Source: Rhyacophila brunnea
Lineage: Eukaryota; Arthropoda; Insecta; Trichoptera; Rhyacophilidae
DNA: 64,000 nucleotides
Direction of reading: 5' to 3'
NCBI GenBank assembly: GCA_022495005.1
Contig: JAGYXB010000557.1
Span: forward strand, 1,550,001 to 1,614,000
Shown piece by piece: positions 45,955 through 57,729 of the stretch. Below the pieces are notes generated by a model. It was not told where the DNA came from. It saw nothing but the letters and a program-made list of their open reading frames with translations, and searched no databases. Within the stretch, counting starts at the first letter, position 1. Each line of letters opens with the position of its first letter. Position numbers and translations under genes: made by a program.

Positions 45955-46160
45955 ATCCCCACGGATTAAGCGTCGGCCTATAGCGTCGTGGTCTGGCAAG
46001 TACACATTTATTATTTTTCAATTTGTGTATGAGTCAGAGTATGGACCTAATAGGTTGAGCAAGTGGTTGACATCCATTTCTCGTAAAAACAAAAATCTGT
46101 TAATACAAACCTCCACTCTGTGGAGGCCCATATGACCCTATTAGGATCGAACATGGTCGA
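45955..46160 (+). repeat. SINE-2 lacking its B box
   Basis: The head keeps GGATTAAGCGTCGGCCTATA and GCGTCGTGG, but the whole T-arm (about 22 bases with the B box) is missing before TCTGGCAAGTACACA. The body is otherwise complete through GAGGCCCATATGACCCTATT and AGGATCGAACATGG. It faces the copy at 46965-47180 in inverted orientation about 800 bp away. Confidence 0.73.
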
Positions 46161-46602
46161 AAGAAAAAGAAAGAATCTTATCTACAAAGAAAATAGTTGT
46201 CAGACTGCCAAATCATCCAAGTCAAAATCTTTAGATATCAGGGCCCGACGACATAGAAAAAGAAAGCTACATTTTAATAATTATTTTATTATTCTACGAG
46301 GATTTTATTTGGATTATACCATATACTAGATTTGTGATTCTGTAAACTAAACGATTTAGAAAGTAAAATAATTTATATATTAGATACTATATTATTTTCC
46401 AGTATCATAGAAAAATGTGAATATTTGAAGTATACCATTTATAACGAAGTAGTTTTCAGTGCGAAAAATTAATTCAATATAATTTTTCAGTCTGTTTATA
46501 ATAGGTATCAAGAGCTTTTGACTTTTTCTCTTCGGTTTCTGAGTGAAATTAATTTATTCTCTTTCTGGATTGTCCAAATAATATAGCTTTAATCGGGTAT
46601 AT

Positions 46603-46992
46603 TCAGATGATAATTAAAATATAATTGCGTTGAATAATCACAAACGAGAGATAAAACCTCCACGGAGAAGACTTGACGATCAATAAACAGTCTAATTGAG
46701 TCGTCACTGCGAGATGAACCGTGCAAAAATAATTCTGTATTCCGGCGACGGCGCGTCCATAATAAAACTTTTCGGATTGAAACGCCGGCGGTTTAACAAT
46801 TTCATTGTCAATAAGACTCGGCCGCACAGATAACGAAGTTAACTCAATTAACGGGATGGGATTTTTAGGATCGAGAGATTTTTGATAAGTCACATTGTCT
46901 ATAGTCAGATCGAAAACGAGTTTTTGATAGCTTGTAAAGTCTACATTTATAGATATCTTTCTTTCGGCCATGTCCGATCCTAATATGATCAT
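46603..46992 (-). CDS. Unidentified open frame, 129 codons
   Basis: The frame begins MIILGSDMAERK inside the end of a SINE-2 copy, so the start is not natural. The part after that (SINVDFTSYQKLVFDLTIDN onward, about residues 13-115) is clearly less AT-rich than its flanks and shows mixed codons. It ends with a hydrophobic, AT-rich tail. I do not recognise the product. It could be part of an undescribed element or a chance frame. It sits between two inverted SINE-2 copies. Confidence 0.25.
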   Translation of the reverse strand: MIILGSDMAERKISINVDFTSYQKLVFDLTIDNVTYQKSLDPKNPIPLIELTSLSVRPSLIDNEIVKPPAFQSEKFYYGRAVAGIQNYFCTVHLAVTTQLDCLLIVKSSPWRFYLSFVIIQRNYILIII

Positions 46993-47180
46993 ATGGGCAT
47001 CAACAGAGTGGAGGTTTGTATTAAGAGATTTTTTATTTTAACGAGAAATAGATGTCAGCCTCTTGCTCAACCTATTAGGTCCATACTCTGACTCATACAC
47101 GAATTGAAAAACAATATGTGTACTTGCCAGACCCAGGATACGAATCTGGGACCCTCGACACTATAGACCGGCGTGGCCAT
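46965..47180 (-). repeat. SINE-2, near full length
   Basis: On the minus strand: head GGCCACGCCGGTCTATAGTG (A-box region shortened), CCCAGATTCGTATCCTGGG (T-arm with two changes), GTCTGGCAAGTACACATATT, the standard body, and a tail ending TTAGGATCGGACATGGCCGA. Confidence 0.76.
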
Positions 47181-48423
47181 CGTTTATAGTGTAAATAAAT
47201 TAAATACAATTTATTAAGTGTGGTCGAAGAACAATTGACTTCAGATTCGATTCAGACTTACTTGTCTATTTAAAGTCATTAATTTGCTCATTCATATTTT
47301 TTTCTAGCTGTCCAAAAATTAACATATAGGTACCGGATACATTAGTTGTAGAAATAGAGAAGATACCTATATGAATCAATTAAAATAAATCATTATGCAT
47401 CGCAGTTTTATATATTATAAGAAAATCTGTGGAGGGTGCCGCCGCGAGTAGGGCCACCGACTGGTTAAATCAGCTCATGTCAATATATGTTGTAGTGATC
47501 TGATCGTTCCACCTTTAGTTATGGTAATGATCGTTACCGTTGTGTATACCTATACTTACCATCTTCCCGCTCAGTCTCTCATGGTTGAGGTTCCTATCGG
47601 GATGGTCATCTTTAATGCAACTAGGGCTCCATCCCCCATTATAAAACGAAGCCATCCCCTTACAATTAATTAACTTAATTTTCCGTGAGAAAACATTTAT
47701 TTACTATCTTGTAAATAATAAATAACGTATAAGTTAGTTCTCGTGTTTTAATCATAACCAATCTATTTCGGTAAATAGTACGTGATATTCTAGTACGTTT
47801 ATTCCACCAACTGTTTAAGTTCAAGGTATTTTCCTATTTTCGCGAATAAATCGTCTGGCGGTGACAGTTTTTAGTTGGCTTACTGACAAAATACTTTTCA
47901 ACATAAATGGAAAAAAATATTAAATATACATTATCTCAAATGCCAGGGTCATATTTGCCAATACATTTATGTACGAGTATTCCAAATACTTGGCTTCGAT
48001 TTTTTTTTTCAATATTATTGAAGCTCCAATTATAAATAGTTGAATAACTGAAAACATTGATATTGTATCATATAATTATTTATATGAATATGCACTGTGG
48101 TTGTAAAATAGGTGAATATTATATAAAATCTGTTACTATCCAACTTTGGAATAGTAACGGGTTAATTAATAATTAGCCACGTGGATAATAATTGGTGGGA
48201 GACCACATATTTAAACTCTAATATATTTATTACCGTCTATTTATTTACTTTAGGGTTGCCCCATTATTTTGTAATTAATTAAACGTAAAATTCTACAAAT
48301 TATTCGAATTATTAAGTGTTATTTTATGCGGTGAAAAATAGGGGGTTAATACACAATTATCAATAATTATTATTTTGTAATATTATAATGGTCTTTATTA
48401 TTTTTCTTCATTGTATTATAATA
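47181..48423. other. Unassigned DNA
   Basis: No gene supported. A GC-richer stretch at 47430-47660, with GTGCCGCCGCGAGTAGGG and ATGGTTGAGGTTCCTATCGG, stands out from the AT-rich surroundings but matches nothing else in the window. Confidence 0.35.
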
Positions 48424-48597
48424 GAGGTGTGTATTTTCAAAGTGAACTTATTTTGAAGTTGATTTTTCTACTGATTCTGATACTTGATTCTTCTATACAA
48501 AAAAATACTTGTTCATAATTGTATCCTTTAAATTCTGGCTTTCATAACTCATTTTCGTCAAGTAGTGGAATAAGTTCACTTTAAAAATACACCCCTC
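48424..48597. mobile_element. Short MITE, 174 bp
   Basis: The left end GAGGTGTGTATTTTCAAAGT continues GAACTTATT. The right end on the minus strand is GAGGGGTGTATTTTTAAAGT and continues the same way. The inverted repeat is about 30 bp with three differences. No frame inside. The flanks give no clear target duplication. Confidence 0.68.
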
Positions 48598-50084
48598 AGA
48601 TGGTGTATTTACAATAAGATTCTGTTACAACATTTTTCTGTATAGGTTAATAAAAAATAAACCAACGATTCTCTTTGTTTACAATATACTTGATTCAGAT
48701 TCCAGAGCCTTTTTAATATTGTCGTCATAGATTTTTGGTTTATTACTGCGTGTCCTTAGTAATATAATATTATATTCTATTAGGACTATTAGGTGTTTTA
48801 ATGAAAACGTCACTCCAAGTATGTCGAAGTGCGGCAGTATGTTTAATAAAAAAATGGTGTACTCTGTACTATGTCCGTTGTGACGGTCAGATATATCAAA
48901 TAAGATATTGGATTTGCAAAAACTTCCGGTAGCCATGGCCCATGGCGTTTCAAAACGGGAAAAGAACCTTGAAAGTCACAAACTTTTTAGTTTGGATGAA
49001 TTGGTATCTGACAAATTCGTAACATCATTGAATACATTATTAAATGCTATTGTTTATTTAGTTACTTATGTATTGTTTATTATTACGGTGTTACGAGATC
49101 GCTCTATGAAGTAATGATATTCTATCATATAAAATCTTCTTTTGGGCATGTAATGCGGGATATTTTTTTTCGTCGCGATCTTGGTAATTTTTTTTTTTAA
49201 AGTCATCTGAATTCTAAAATAGCTTATTATTCAATATTATTATTTACTTACTTACTAAACTTTTTTAAGCTTCGCTTTGATATAAAACTTTTGACTCAGA
49301 CTTATTATAGATGACGGCCTTATTAGACATTTAGGTGACGATTCAAAATTTATTAATACAAACCACTTTTAAACATTTTATGTTAATGTGTTATGTCCAT
49401 AATGCCTCTTGAAAAATTGATTGAATTTCACGACACAGTTGGACGACCGTTTACGTGAAGTGCCATTGAAGCAACAGAGAGGATGGAACGGTAAAACGTG
49501 GATATATGTATTTATAAGTATATTTGTGCATATATGTGCAGAGGGGATACGGAAATACGTCATTTCCGTATGGTGTTATAGCTTTCTCACATTTCCAATA
49601 TTTTCCGTAAACACATCGAACGTGGAAATTTTACCTCAGGCGTAGCACCTATATAACATAACATCGTATTTATTTATTTATTGAGCTTTTTGCGACAGCT
49701 TTTATGTACTTAGCAATTTCTGTATTATTTATTGAACTGACGTTCTGGTAAAACTTGCATTTAAATGGTTGAAAAAAACTGATTTATACTACTCGTAAAA
49801 ATTTAAGTTTTTTTTATATTGACATTATTTATCTGACGTCATAGAACAAATTTAGGCTGAATGGATGGGTGTTGGGTTTATAGTTTATAGTCAACATTTC
49901 GTGACAACGCGTTATCTCATAAATAAAAAAATAAAAAACAACCATTTTTATCTATAATTTTTTTTTAACAAGTAGCAGTACCATCTGTCAACATTCTCAT
50001 GCGACTTCTCCCTGCCTACCTCTCTCATATGTTTACGTGTATATTCTGTCTTGCTGTCTTTGTTCTAGTATTTATCTGTGATCT
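48598..50084. other. Unassigned AT-rich DNA
   Basis: Short open frames at 48679-48936 (-), 48908-49114 (+), 49378-49563 (-) and 49421-49645 (+) overlap on opposite strands and are unrecognised. No element ends seen. Confidence 0.35.
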
Positions 50085-50695
50085 GCTGCATTAGCCTAGC
50101 GGAGTCTTTAGCGCCGATAGTGAGGGCTGCAAGACTAATCAATATGTTCCACAGGGACGTACATATTTTAAATTATGTGCATGTAGCTATTTTGTTTTTT
50201 TAAATATTGCTTAATTTATTTGATACATTTGAGTGCGTGGCGACCTCAGTCTTGGGTAACTGCTATTGCGACATTCCCAATCATAAAAAAATGATGCTAT
50301 ACATCCAAACGTAGGGTTCTGTGATACGCCTGGTTAAGACCGGGTGTGGTGTGTGGCGGGTGTGGTCTGGCGGGGCCATTAACTTCAATGTTAATTTCTT
50401 CACGCCCACTGTTTTATTAGCGGCATCAGTCTTGCGTAACCGCTCCTGAGACAAGCCCAGTCATAAAAATAACTGAGGTTTCATTCTAAACGTAGGAATT
50501 CGTGATACGCCCGATTAAGACCAAGTGTGGTTTGGTGCGATTAGAAATTATATTCACTGTATCTATTCTTATTGATTACCCTTTGGTTTGTAATTTTATT
50601 CTAACCTGATTTATTCTTAAATCTAAATGTCATCATCATTTTGTTATGTACTTAAATAAATAAATAAATTAAAATAAATAAATTAATATAAATAT
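50085..50695 (+). pseudogene. LINE 3' end with duplicated untranslated block
   Basis: GTCTTTAGCGCCGATAGTGA onward reads SLAPIVRAARLINMFHRDVHIF. This is the counterpart of APLARGARLVNALPKDIDI at 57.8 kb and the last conserved block of jockey-like proteins. The 3' untranslated region holds two diverged direct copies of a GCGACCTCAGTCTTGGGTAA ... CATCCAAACGTAGGG ... GATACGCC(T/C)GATTAAGACC block (about 50238 and 50420). The copy ends in AAATAAATAAATAAAT. Confidence 0.7.
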
Positions 50696-51099
50696 TATTT
50701 CTTATATCGTATCCCGATTGTGAGCATCCGTTAAATTCGAACGAGACTGCTAGGAACTTCTAGTATGTAGGTACTGTGCAGTGGTCTGTGAAATATATTG
50801 CATTTCACTCAATAAGTGAAAAGTTTTTTTTCATATTTCAATTTATTATCTCAAACTCGTATATCGGTGCATCATATTTCATATTATATAGTATTACGTA
50901 ATTTAAAAAAAGATTTAGTCGATACCTAAAACTCTGATTGCATACATTTTACTTAATGGGCATAACATATTATTGTGTCTTATTACCTACGAAATATTAA
51001 TAATTATAAGATAAAAAGAACTTTTTATATACAACGTTTTTAAATTCTCTGTTGAATCATATAAACTTGACTTGACTAGCTTAAACGATCAAAAAAATT
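50696..51099. other. Unassigned AT-rich DNA
   Basis: Nothing recognisable between the LINE tail and element X2. Confidence 0.4.
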
Positions 51100-51120
51100 C
51101 TGTGGCCGGGGTGTAAAACT

Positions 51121-53602
51121 ACATAAGTCAAAAAACAACATTTTTCAGGAGAGTGTTTTTTGTGAATATCTTTTTTTTCAAGAAAGCTTTGCTATTCAAT
51201 TATTTTTTTTTCAGTTTATAATTATTTTATATGTAATACATTCATAAGACAGTATGAAATATTAAAAATAATGGCTGACTTATGTGATTATGGCCAATTA
51301 GTAGAACATTAAAAAAATCATAATAATAATGAAAAAATTTGATTTTTATCAAGGAATACCAGATTTATTGAATATAATTAATTATTACAAAGAGGAACCT
51401 AATCTTTTATAAAAAATGAGAGAAAAAAAGAACCAGGAGACATAAAAAACAAAATTTTAAAAAATCCACCATGATACAAATGAAACACCAAAAAATACAT
51501 ACATCATTTAAAATTAAATATAATTAATATTTCTTATAGTTTTCATATTTCCACTAAATCTGGATGAATATCAGGTATGTTCCTGGAGGGCAGTTGGTGA
51601 TAAAAGTCATGAGATATAGTTGGAATTAGCGGAAATAGAGATATAAGAGCATTCTTTTTCTCTTGGCTTATAGGTGAAGGAGCGTTGGTTATCCGAGGAA
51701 AAGTTAGATCAGTTGTTTCCATCCTTTCTGGAACACCTCGCCGTCTTAAACACAGTGTTTTGAAAGATTCTTCTTCTTCTAGGTTTGGTTTGAAATAAAC
51801 AATTTCGATTTTTTTATATAGGTATCTCAGCCAACGAGCATCGTGCCTCTTAAATGGGTTGCCAGATTCGTTTTTCTTTCTCAGTACAAGTGGGCCTTTC
51901 AACAAACTGGAAAATTCTAGAAATTCAGATTGTATCATTTCAACTACTTCAAATCTATTTCCGCACGATCTGACTAGCTGAAACCAATCGTACGGGTGGT
52001 TAAATTGACTAATAATTTTCTTTTTCTTTTGTTCAATCATGGTCCGAATCAACTTCTGAAGTCTGTGAAATTCCTCCCTAATAGATATAGAATAGATACA
52101 TAATTCTCAATTTCCGCTTTGTACATATCGAACATTTTTTTATGGTTAAATGTGATGGCAAGAGTATAGTGGCTTTCATAAGATGGAAATTTATTTATGT
52201 GTTTAGAAACTTTCATCAAATTTTCATCGCTCCATTTATTTAAAAGGATATGCTGACCTAGATTGTCAGTGGTTTGTGTGCCACCTACAGTTGCTTATTT
52301 TTTTGCTTAAATTGTCTGTTTCACCAAACGTTTTTGGAAAACAACCCTTGCATACATTAATTTTACTACCTTCAATATTCAAAGAATAATTTTATGATTT
52401 TAACCTAAATTTTTCTTTACTGGGATCTTGAAATCTAGATTGGTGAATGGCCGTATTTTGAATGGAAATTAATGACGATATGTAAGCATTCCTTTTGTCA
52501 TGCTGTGTAAGATTCAAATATTCTTCAAAAAGCTTGATGCGATGAATTTCTATGATTCCATCTTGACACAACATTCTGCGTTTAGATAAAAGGAGTTGAA
52601 TACGTTTTCTAATTAACTTCCCAGCCTGAATGGTATTCTTGGCCACTGTTCCTTTTGCGTTTTCTTTCTTCACGTATACTTCTTGTGTCTTTTATTGATG
52701 ATTGCGGAGACTTTTGTGAAACTATTACTTCAATTTCATTATGTTCCGAAACTGGTGCTATAGTGTCAGTTATAATATGGCATTGAGGAATCTATGACAG
52801 GTCAATGACAGAGTCATCAGAGCTAGAGCCTTGTACTGTAGTTTCATTTTGAGCATACAAATAATTAAGTTCATGTGTTGAAGCCAAACATTGAAGATTC
52901 TGGCTCGATGTATCCGGATTAATGTCATTTCTGCAGTTATTGATATGGTTAGTATCACTAGAGATAAAAGGTCGATCTTGATCCAAAAACTCATACGCGG
53001 AGTCAAATGGCAACGTTTTTGCTTGTGCTGAAATTTCACAATCACATTAATATGTTGTTAACGTTAACAAATGAAACTTAAATTCAAATTGTATATTGTG
53101 TGAAATTAAAAGCACACTCCCGATAAAATTATGTTTATGAAAAAATAACACAAAGTTAGGAAAGTGTGGTAAACTTACCTTGCAACTTTATCAATGATGT
53201 TTTATTGGATAATGATAATGCAAGTATTTTTTTTTGATCTCTCTGACATTATTTTGTATTTAAGTATAACGTATTAATCAATTTAAATAGTTTACACGCC
53301 TTTTATGAGTTCAGAACATCAATACTACACTCAACTAAATGAACTGTCTAACGGCGACTAACACCATAAGTCATCCGTTGTTGCCAATTAAAATTTTAAA
53401 TTTTGTGCATAATCACATAAGTCAGACTTATGTGTTTTAACACCCCGCTTTTCAGAGGGAAATAACTTATGTGGTTTTGTTTATTTGTATTATAACGCCA
53501 TCCAAACAGCATTTGACTTATGTGTTTATACACAAGTGTGCAGAATCACTTTGACTTATAGAATCAGTAAAAACCGAAAAATTGAATTTTTCGACTTATG
53601 TG
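51121..53602. repeat. Subterminal GACTTATGTG repeats of element X2
   Basis: The word GACTTATGTG or its complement occurs in the left terminal repeat (51121-51129 region), at 51277-51286, and in a cluster near the right end: about 53365-53372 (partial), 53414-53423, 53425-53434, 53465-53473, 53515-53524, about 53552 (partial) and 53593-53602. The 53414-53434 pair forms a perfect inverted repeat of 10-bp arms about one base. Several copies are followed by TTTTAACACCCCG or GGTTTTGT, like the terminal repeat itself. This fits a set of transposase-binding sites. Confidence 0.75.
51543..53045 (-). pseudogene. Transposase of element X2, internally deleted
   Basis: Read on the minus strand in pieces: an N-terminal Ser/Asn/Asp-rich part (FDSAYEFLDQDRPFISSD ... 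SSSDDSVIDLS, about 53013-52792); GKLIRKRIQLLLSKRRMLCQ to HDKRNAYISSLI (52673-52392); NVCKGCFPKTFG and FPSYESHYT ... HKKMFDMYKAE (52380-52090, broken). It then passes directly to HPYDWFQLVRSC, RFEVVEM, ARWLRYLYK and LRRRGVPERM (52052-51543). The last blocks match PFNVVEM and KWLRYEKE of X1. Everything carrying the FDLQ and YSDSCPGQ motifs is missing, so the protein cannot be catalytic. The left terminal repeat is on its C-terminal side. Confidence 0.72.
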
Positions 53603-53626
53603 GTTTTACACCCCGGCCATAGAATT

Positions 53627-56199
53627 TGAACTTGATAGAAATAATACTGAAATGTCATTTTGACATTTCATATTGATTTCCATAGTAAGACACGTATATA
53701 TTAATAATTCAGTTGCTAGGACTACCCCTTAGCAATCAATAATATTGGATTGGATTACGGATTTCTTCCGAAATAACTTTTCATACAAAACAGAATTAAC
53801 TGAAAATGAATTCAATTCTGCTTAAAGATGGCTAATTAAAAGAATGCATTGGCATCGTTTTCTGATAAATTCTAAAAGTTTCAAATGTCTAGCTAGTCGA
53901 GAAGTTAGTTAAAAATCGATTGCAAGATTTGTACTGGATAAACAATCACCGGACAAATAAGAATATGACCTTATTGAAAAACGTTGTAAAAAAGAGTCAA
54001 TTTCTTGAACATGAATTGTCAATTTGTTCAAGAGATTTATCTTCTGCCTATCCATGATTATATATTATATATGAATATATATTATATTCCATATTTTCCA
54101 AGAGAAGTTCTTCAGGTTATGTTTACGTTATCTTCCCTTGAATCTCGACGGTATTTTTATATGATTTTCAGGATAAATTATAATCCAGATATTATTATGA
54201 GCACTTCAAGTACTTTTTACGCCTTTCGCGCCACTCGCGCATCGCACGGCCTCTCGCAGTGTGATTTTTCGCTAACATATCGTAAAAGCATATACATACA
54301 TTTATCGTCTCTGCCAATAGCGAACGGTGTCTGTTGAAGGTAGGCAGGTTGTGGTAGATAACTGAAAAAAAGTCCTAGTATAGCCATATTGACGGTAGGT
54401 ACTTGAATTTAAACAATTTCATCTTCAGTATTTTACTGAAGAAAAAATATTATATTTTATCTTTAAAAAAAGACAACAAGCATTACAGGCACTAAATAGA
54501 TATTTTCACAAAAATTACATCGTTGTATGAACCAGAGGGCCTATTCGGATTAAATACCTAAAGCCTCAGGTCACGTGAAAGTAGGATACTGGTTTAAACG
54601 TTATGTATGTGAGTTTTTTTTACAATATATGGGTAATCGTATGTATGTGTTGTTTGCGTGGAATGTACTAAATTAGTTGAAGCCTTTGTTGGATTGCGTT
54701 GCTGACGTTGGTGTAATGGCTGCGTACGAAATACCAATAGCTACATGTCGGTCTAGTTAAGCAAGCCGGCAGTAAATATATAATAGGTACATATATGTAG
54801 GTATGGGTTGCAATATTTTTATATTTCGTTTCTGTAGAATATTAAAAAAAAATGTTATTATTTAAATACGTTAATAGACAATTAAAAGAATCCACCGTAC
54901 CTAGTCAAGAATTATTGATGATCAGGAGACAGACTGGTTATTTCTAATCGTCAAGGAACAAATGTGTATGTTTACCCTTGATGGAGGCATCTCACTTTTG
55001 CTGCCAGGTCTTCGACGCCGCATCCAGCGTCATTTGACGTATCTGCTTCCTCAGTGATACATTTATTTTCAACTAATATAACTGCACCACGGGGAATTTA
55101 AGGATTCTTGGCCAAAGCAACTGGAATGCGGCAGCATAGGATCATCTAGGAGCAAGGATGATTATTTATTTTAATGCCAAAAATGATGATACTCATAGAT
55201 ATCATGAATAATTTTATTTATTCTATCGAATGTATATTATTAATTTATTATTCTCGATTACCTATTTATAATGTTTGAAGTTATTGAAACTAGTTTTCAT
55301 TTGATAATAGTATTTTTTTACAATGTAAATACAATTCGTAAATCGTTTTATGTACCTATAATTCAGATTTATCGTTTAATTAAACTGAATTATTAAAAGA
55401 AATATTTATTTAAATATTCCAATATAATAACCAAAGATTATATACAAAGTAAACCTTCTCTAATTAACTAGACAGGGTGTAAATTGTTGAACCTAAGTGA
55501 AGTAGACAAAAGGAATCGAGTGAGAAGAGTTATTTTTAAATCAGCAAATTATTTCGTATTGTAGTCATTTATTGCAATCAATATTATCACCTACGTTCTA
55601 TGAATTCCATAAATTATTATTAATGTTGTGATATATTCCAAAACTCACACCTGTTATAGATGGATATTATTGATTTATTTATAACATACTTATTATTATT
55701 GTGTATTTTGTACACGAAATATCATTCAAATTATAACGAACATGTACCCATCACGTGAAAAGGTAGATCACATTAACACGTTACACTGAACAATTATTAT
55801 AAATGGCATTTAGATTAAAAAAAAATCACAAAATTTTATCCAACGTTGACTACCGAAGAAAAGGATTGTTGCTGTTTATATAAGGGAATAACAGGATGCA
55901 AACCAAATTCTCTGGGAATGTCCAAGAATGTGCTCCGAGTGAGATGAGATGCTCAAGTCGGTCCGACCAGCTGTTAGACCCATCGGGCCGTCCGGCCTGG
56001 TCGGCACAAAGGCTAATTTTATTGCTTTTAAAAAAATTGCGGCGTCTTACTGCGGGCGTGAAGATCTTTTCACTTCAATTTTGTTGTCCAATCAATACGA
56101 TTAGCTTTTTGTTGTACATTTATTATTAAATTCCTTTTCTTTTTGTTAATTCTCCATACCTTCGTCTACCACGGCACTTTGTATTAGAGTTAAAGTTGG
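53627..56199. other. Unassigned DNA
   Basis: No element ends or gene supported. A plus frame of 110 codons (54005-54337) starts in AT-rich sequence and passes through a GC-richer patch (about 54215-54340) that I do not recognise. A 77-codon plus frame (55896-56129) is likewise unassigned. Confidence 0.35.
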
Positions 56200-56420
56200 G
56201 AGTGTGGCGACCTCTGTTTGAGTATCTGCTCCTGAGACATTACCAATGTGGAAAACTGCTGATGATTCACATCCAAACGTAGGGCCTAAAATGGAGGTTT
56301 TATTACATTTTCAAAGCATGATCCTGGACATTCCTTAAGTGTTGTAGATAATCTATTTATATTATTTTGAAGCCTTATTATCCTTTATATTTATTTTAAA
56401 CATTTGATGACTGCATAAAG
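56200..56420 (+). repeat. LINE 3' untranslated fragment
   Basis: GTGGCGACCTCTGTTTGAGT, GCTCCTGAGACATTACCAAT and CACATCCAAACGTAGGG match the duplicated block in the LINE 3' end at 50238 and 50420. Only one unit is present and the coding end is missing. Confidence 0.55.
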
Positions 56421-57729
56421 TATTTTTATTACATAAAATAGTATTCTTTTAAACCTCTTGCTCTAATGTTTTAGAATGTAGTCATATTTCAGTACATGCA
56501 TGTGCAGTGGTGTTAAGATTTTTTACATTTACTAATTTTTAAACGCATTTATAAAACCATTAGTATAATTTATGTCGACATTATTATAGTGAAATATTTA
56601 CGATAAAAAAATATATTGATAATCTCTGTGATCCCAAATTTGACAAGAATTAGGCATTTATTATTCAAAAAATGGGCAAGATTAACACATTTGAAGATAA
56701 TTCTAAAGATACTAATTATAAGCTATGTCTTTGACCATTCTAGTGTGATAAACATCCTACAAATAATGATTGCTTTACAATAATTATTTACCTAAGAATA
56801 AGGTAGTGTTTTTTTGAAATACGCCATTTCTTTTGGAATTCCGCAGTGGTTACGCTACAACATACGGCCGTAGCCATAAATTGACAAACTATAATTGAAG
56901 TAGGGAGTAAAATGATGGTAACGCGCGTGTTTGAACATGTGCCTAAACGAATTTTTTTTTAGGCTTTCGGGATTCCGGCCTTTGGGATTTCGACCTAGAT
57001 AACGTTCTAGAAATGTAATCAAGTGCTGAAATACTGAAATTTCACAACAGTCTATCTAGTATATTTATTTCACATAGCTTTATTTATATGTATAATAGTA
57101 AATGATCTAGTTTAAAAATAACAATATTCAATTGTTTCTTTTAAAATATTATATGTTTTTCAATCAAATACTGTGGGATCGTATTCAATAAAAGTAAAAT
57201 GGACTCGAAAACGTTGCAATAAATTCCACTAAAATATTGCTGGCATGACTTTCGAATCAAATATCACACAAAAATGTGCTGTTTAAGCAAAAAGCCATAT
57301 TTTTTTAATCAGAATTACTGTTCGCCGATACGAAGCATTGCTGACATTTGGTGAAACCTCGAATGGAGCTATAAAAATTCGAATAAATTCATATAAAATT
57401 GTGCACCGCGATACGAAATTCAAACAGACATGATCTTTAAATCGACTGCATCCATTTGAATCATAAATAAATTGTGTCTCATATAAAGAATTTGGACTAT
57501 AAAAAGAAGGATTCTTATACGTTATTTCTGTTATGACATTTGAAATAATTTTCCAAAGCGCATGTAGCATGGTTAAGTTGGTAAGCTCCATAAATATTAA
57601 AATTATTCAGTTGCCATTCTAATTATCTTACATACGCCATGCCATTCAATGTGATTGCATACTCGAATGCAGCAATAAACTGTTTAACATATATTTTACG
57701 TGACTCTTCAACTAAATGTGTCTTAAGGT
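56421..57729. other. Unassigned AT-rich DNA
   Basis: No gene supported. It contains the two-unit relative of the 15-bp repeat (about 56962-56995). A 102-codon minus frame at 57283-57591 is unrecognised. Confidence 0.35.

Larger units (their letters stand above)
51100..53622. mobile_element. DNA transposon of uncertain superfamily, element X2, both ends present
   Basis: The left end is CTGTGGCCGGGGTGTAAAAC then TACATAAGTC. The right end, on the minus strand, is CTATGGCCGGGGTGTAAAAC then CACATAAGTC: about 35 bp of inverted repeat with few differences. AATT lies directly outside both ends (51096-51099 and 53623-53626), so a 4-bp target duplication is likely, although part of the AATTC context is palindromic. 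Inside is a minus-strand transposase with its central part deleted. The length of 2523 bp and clean ends make this the better structural reference for the family. Confidence 0.8.
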
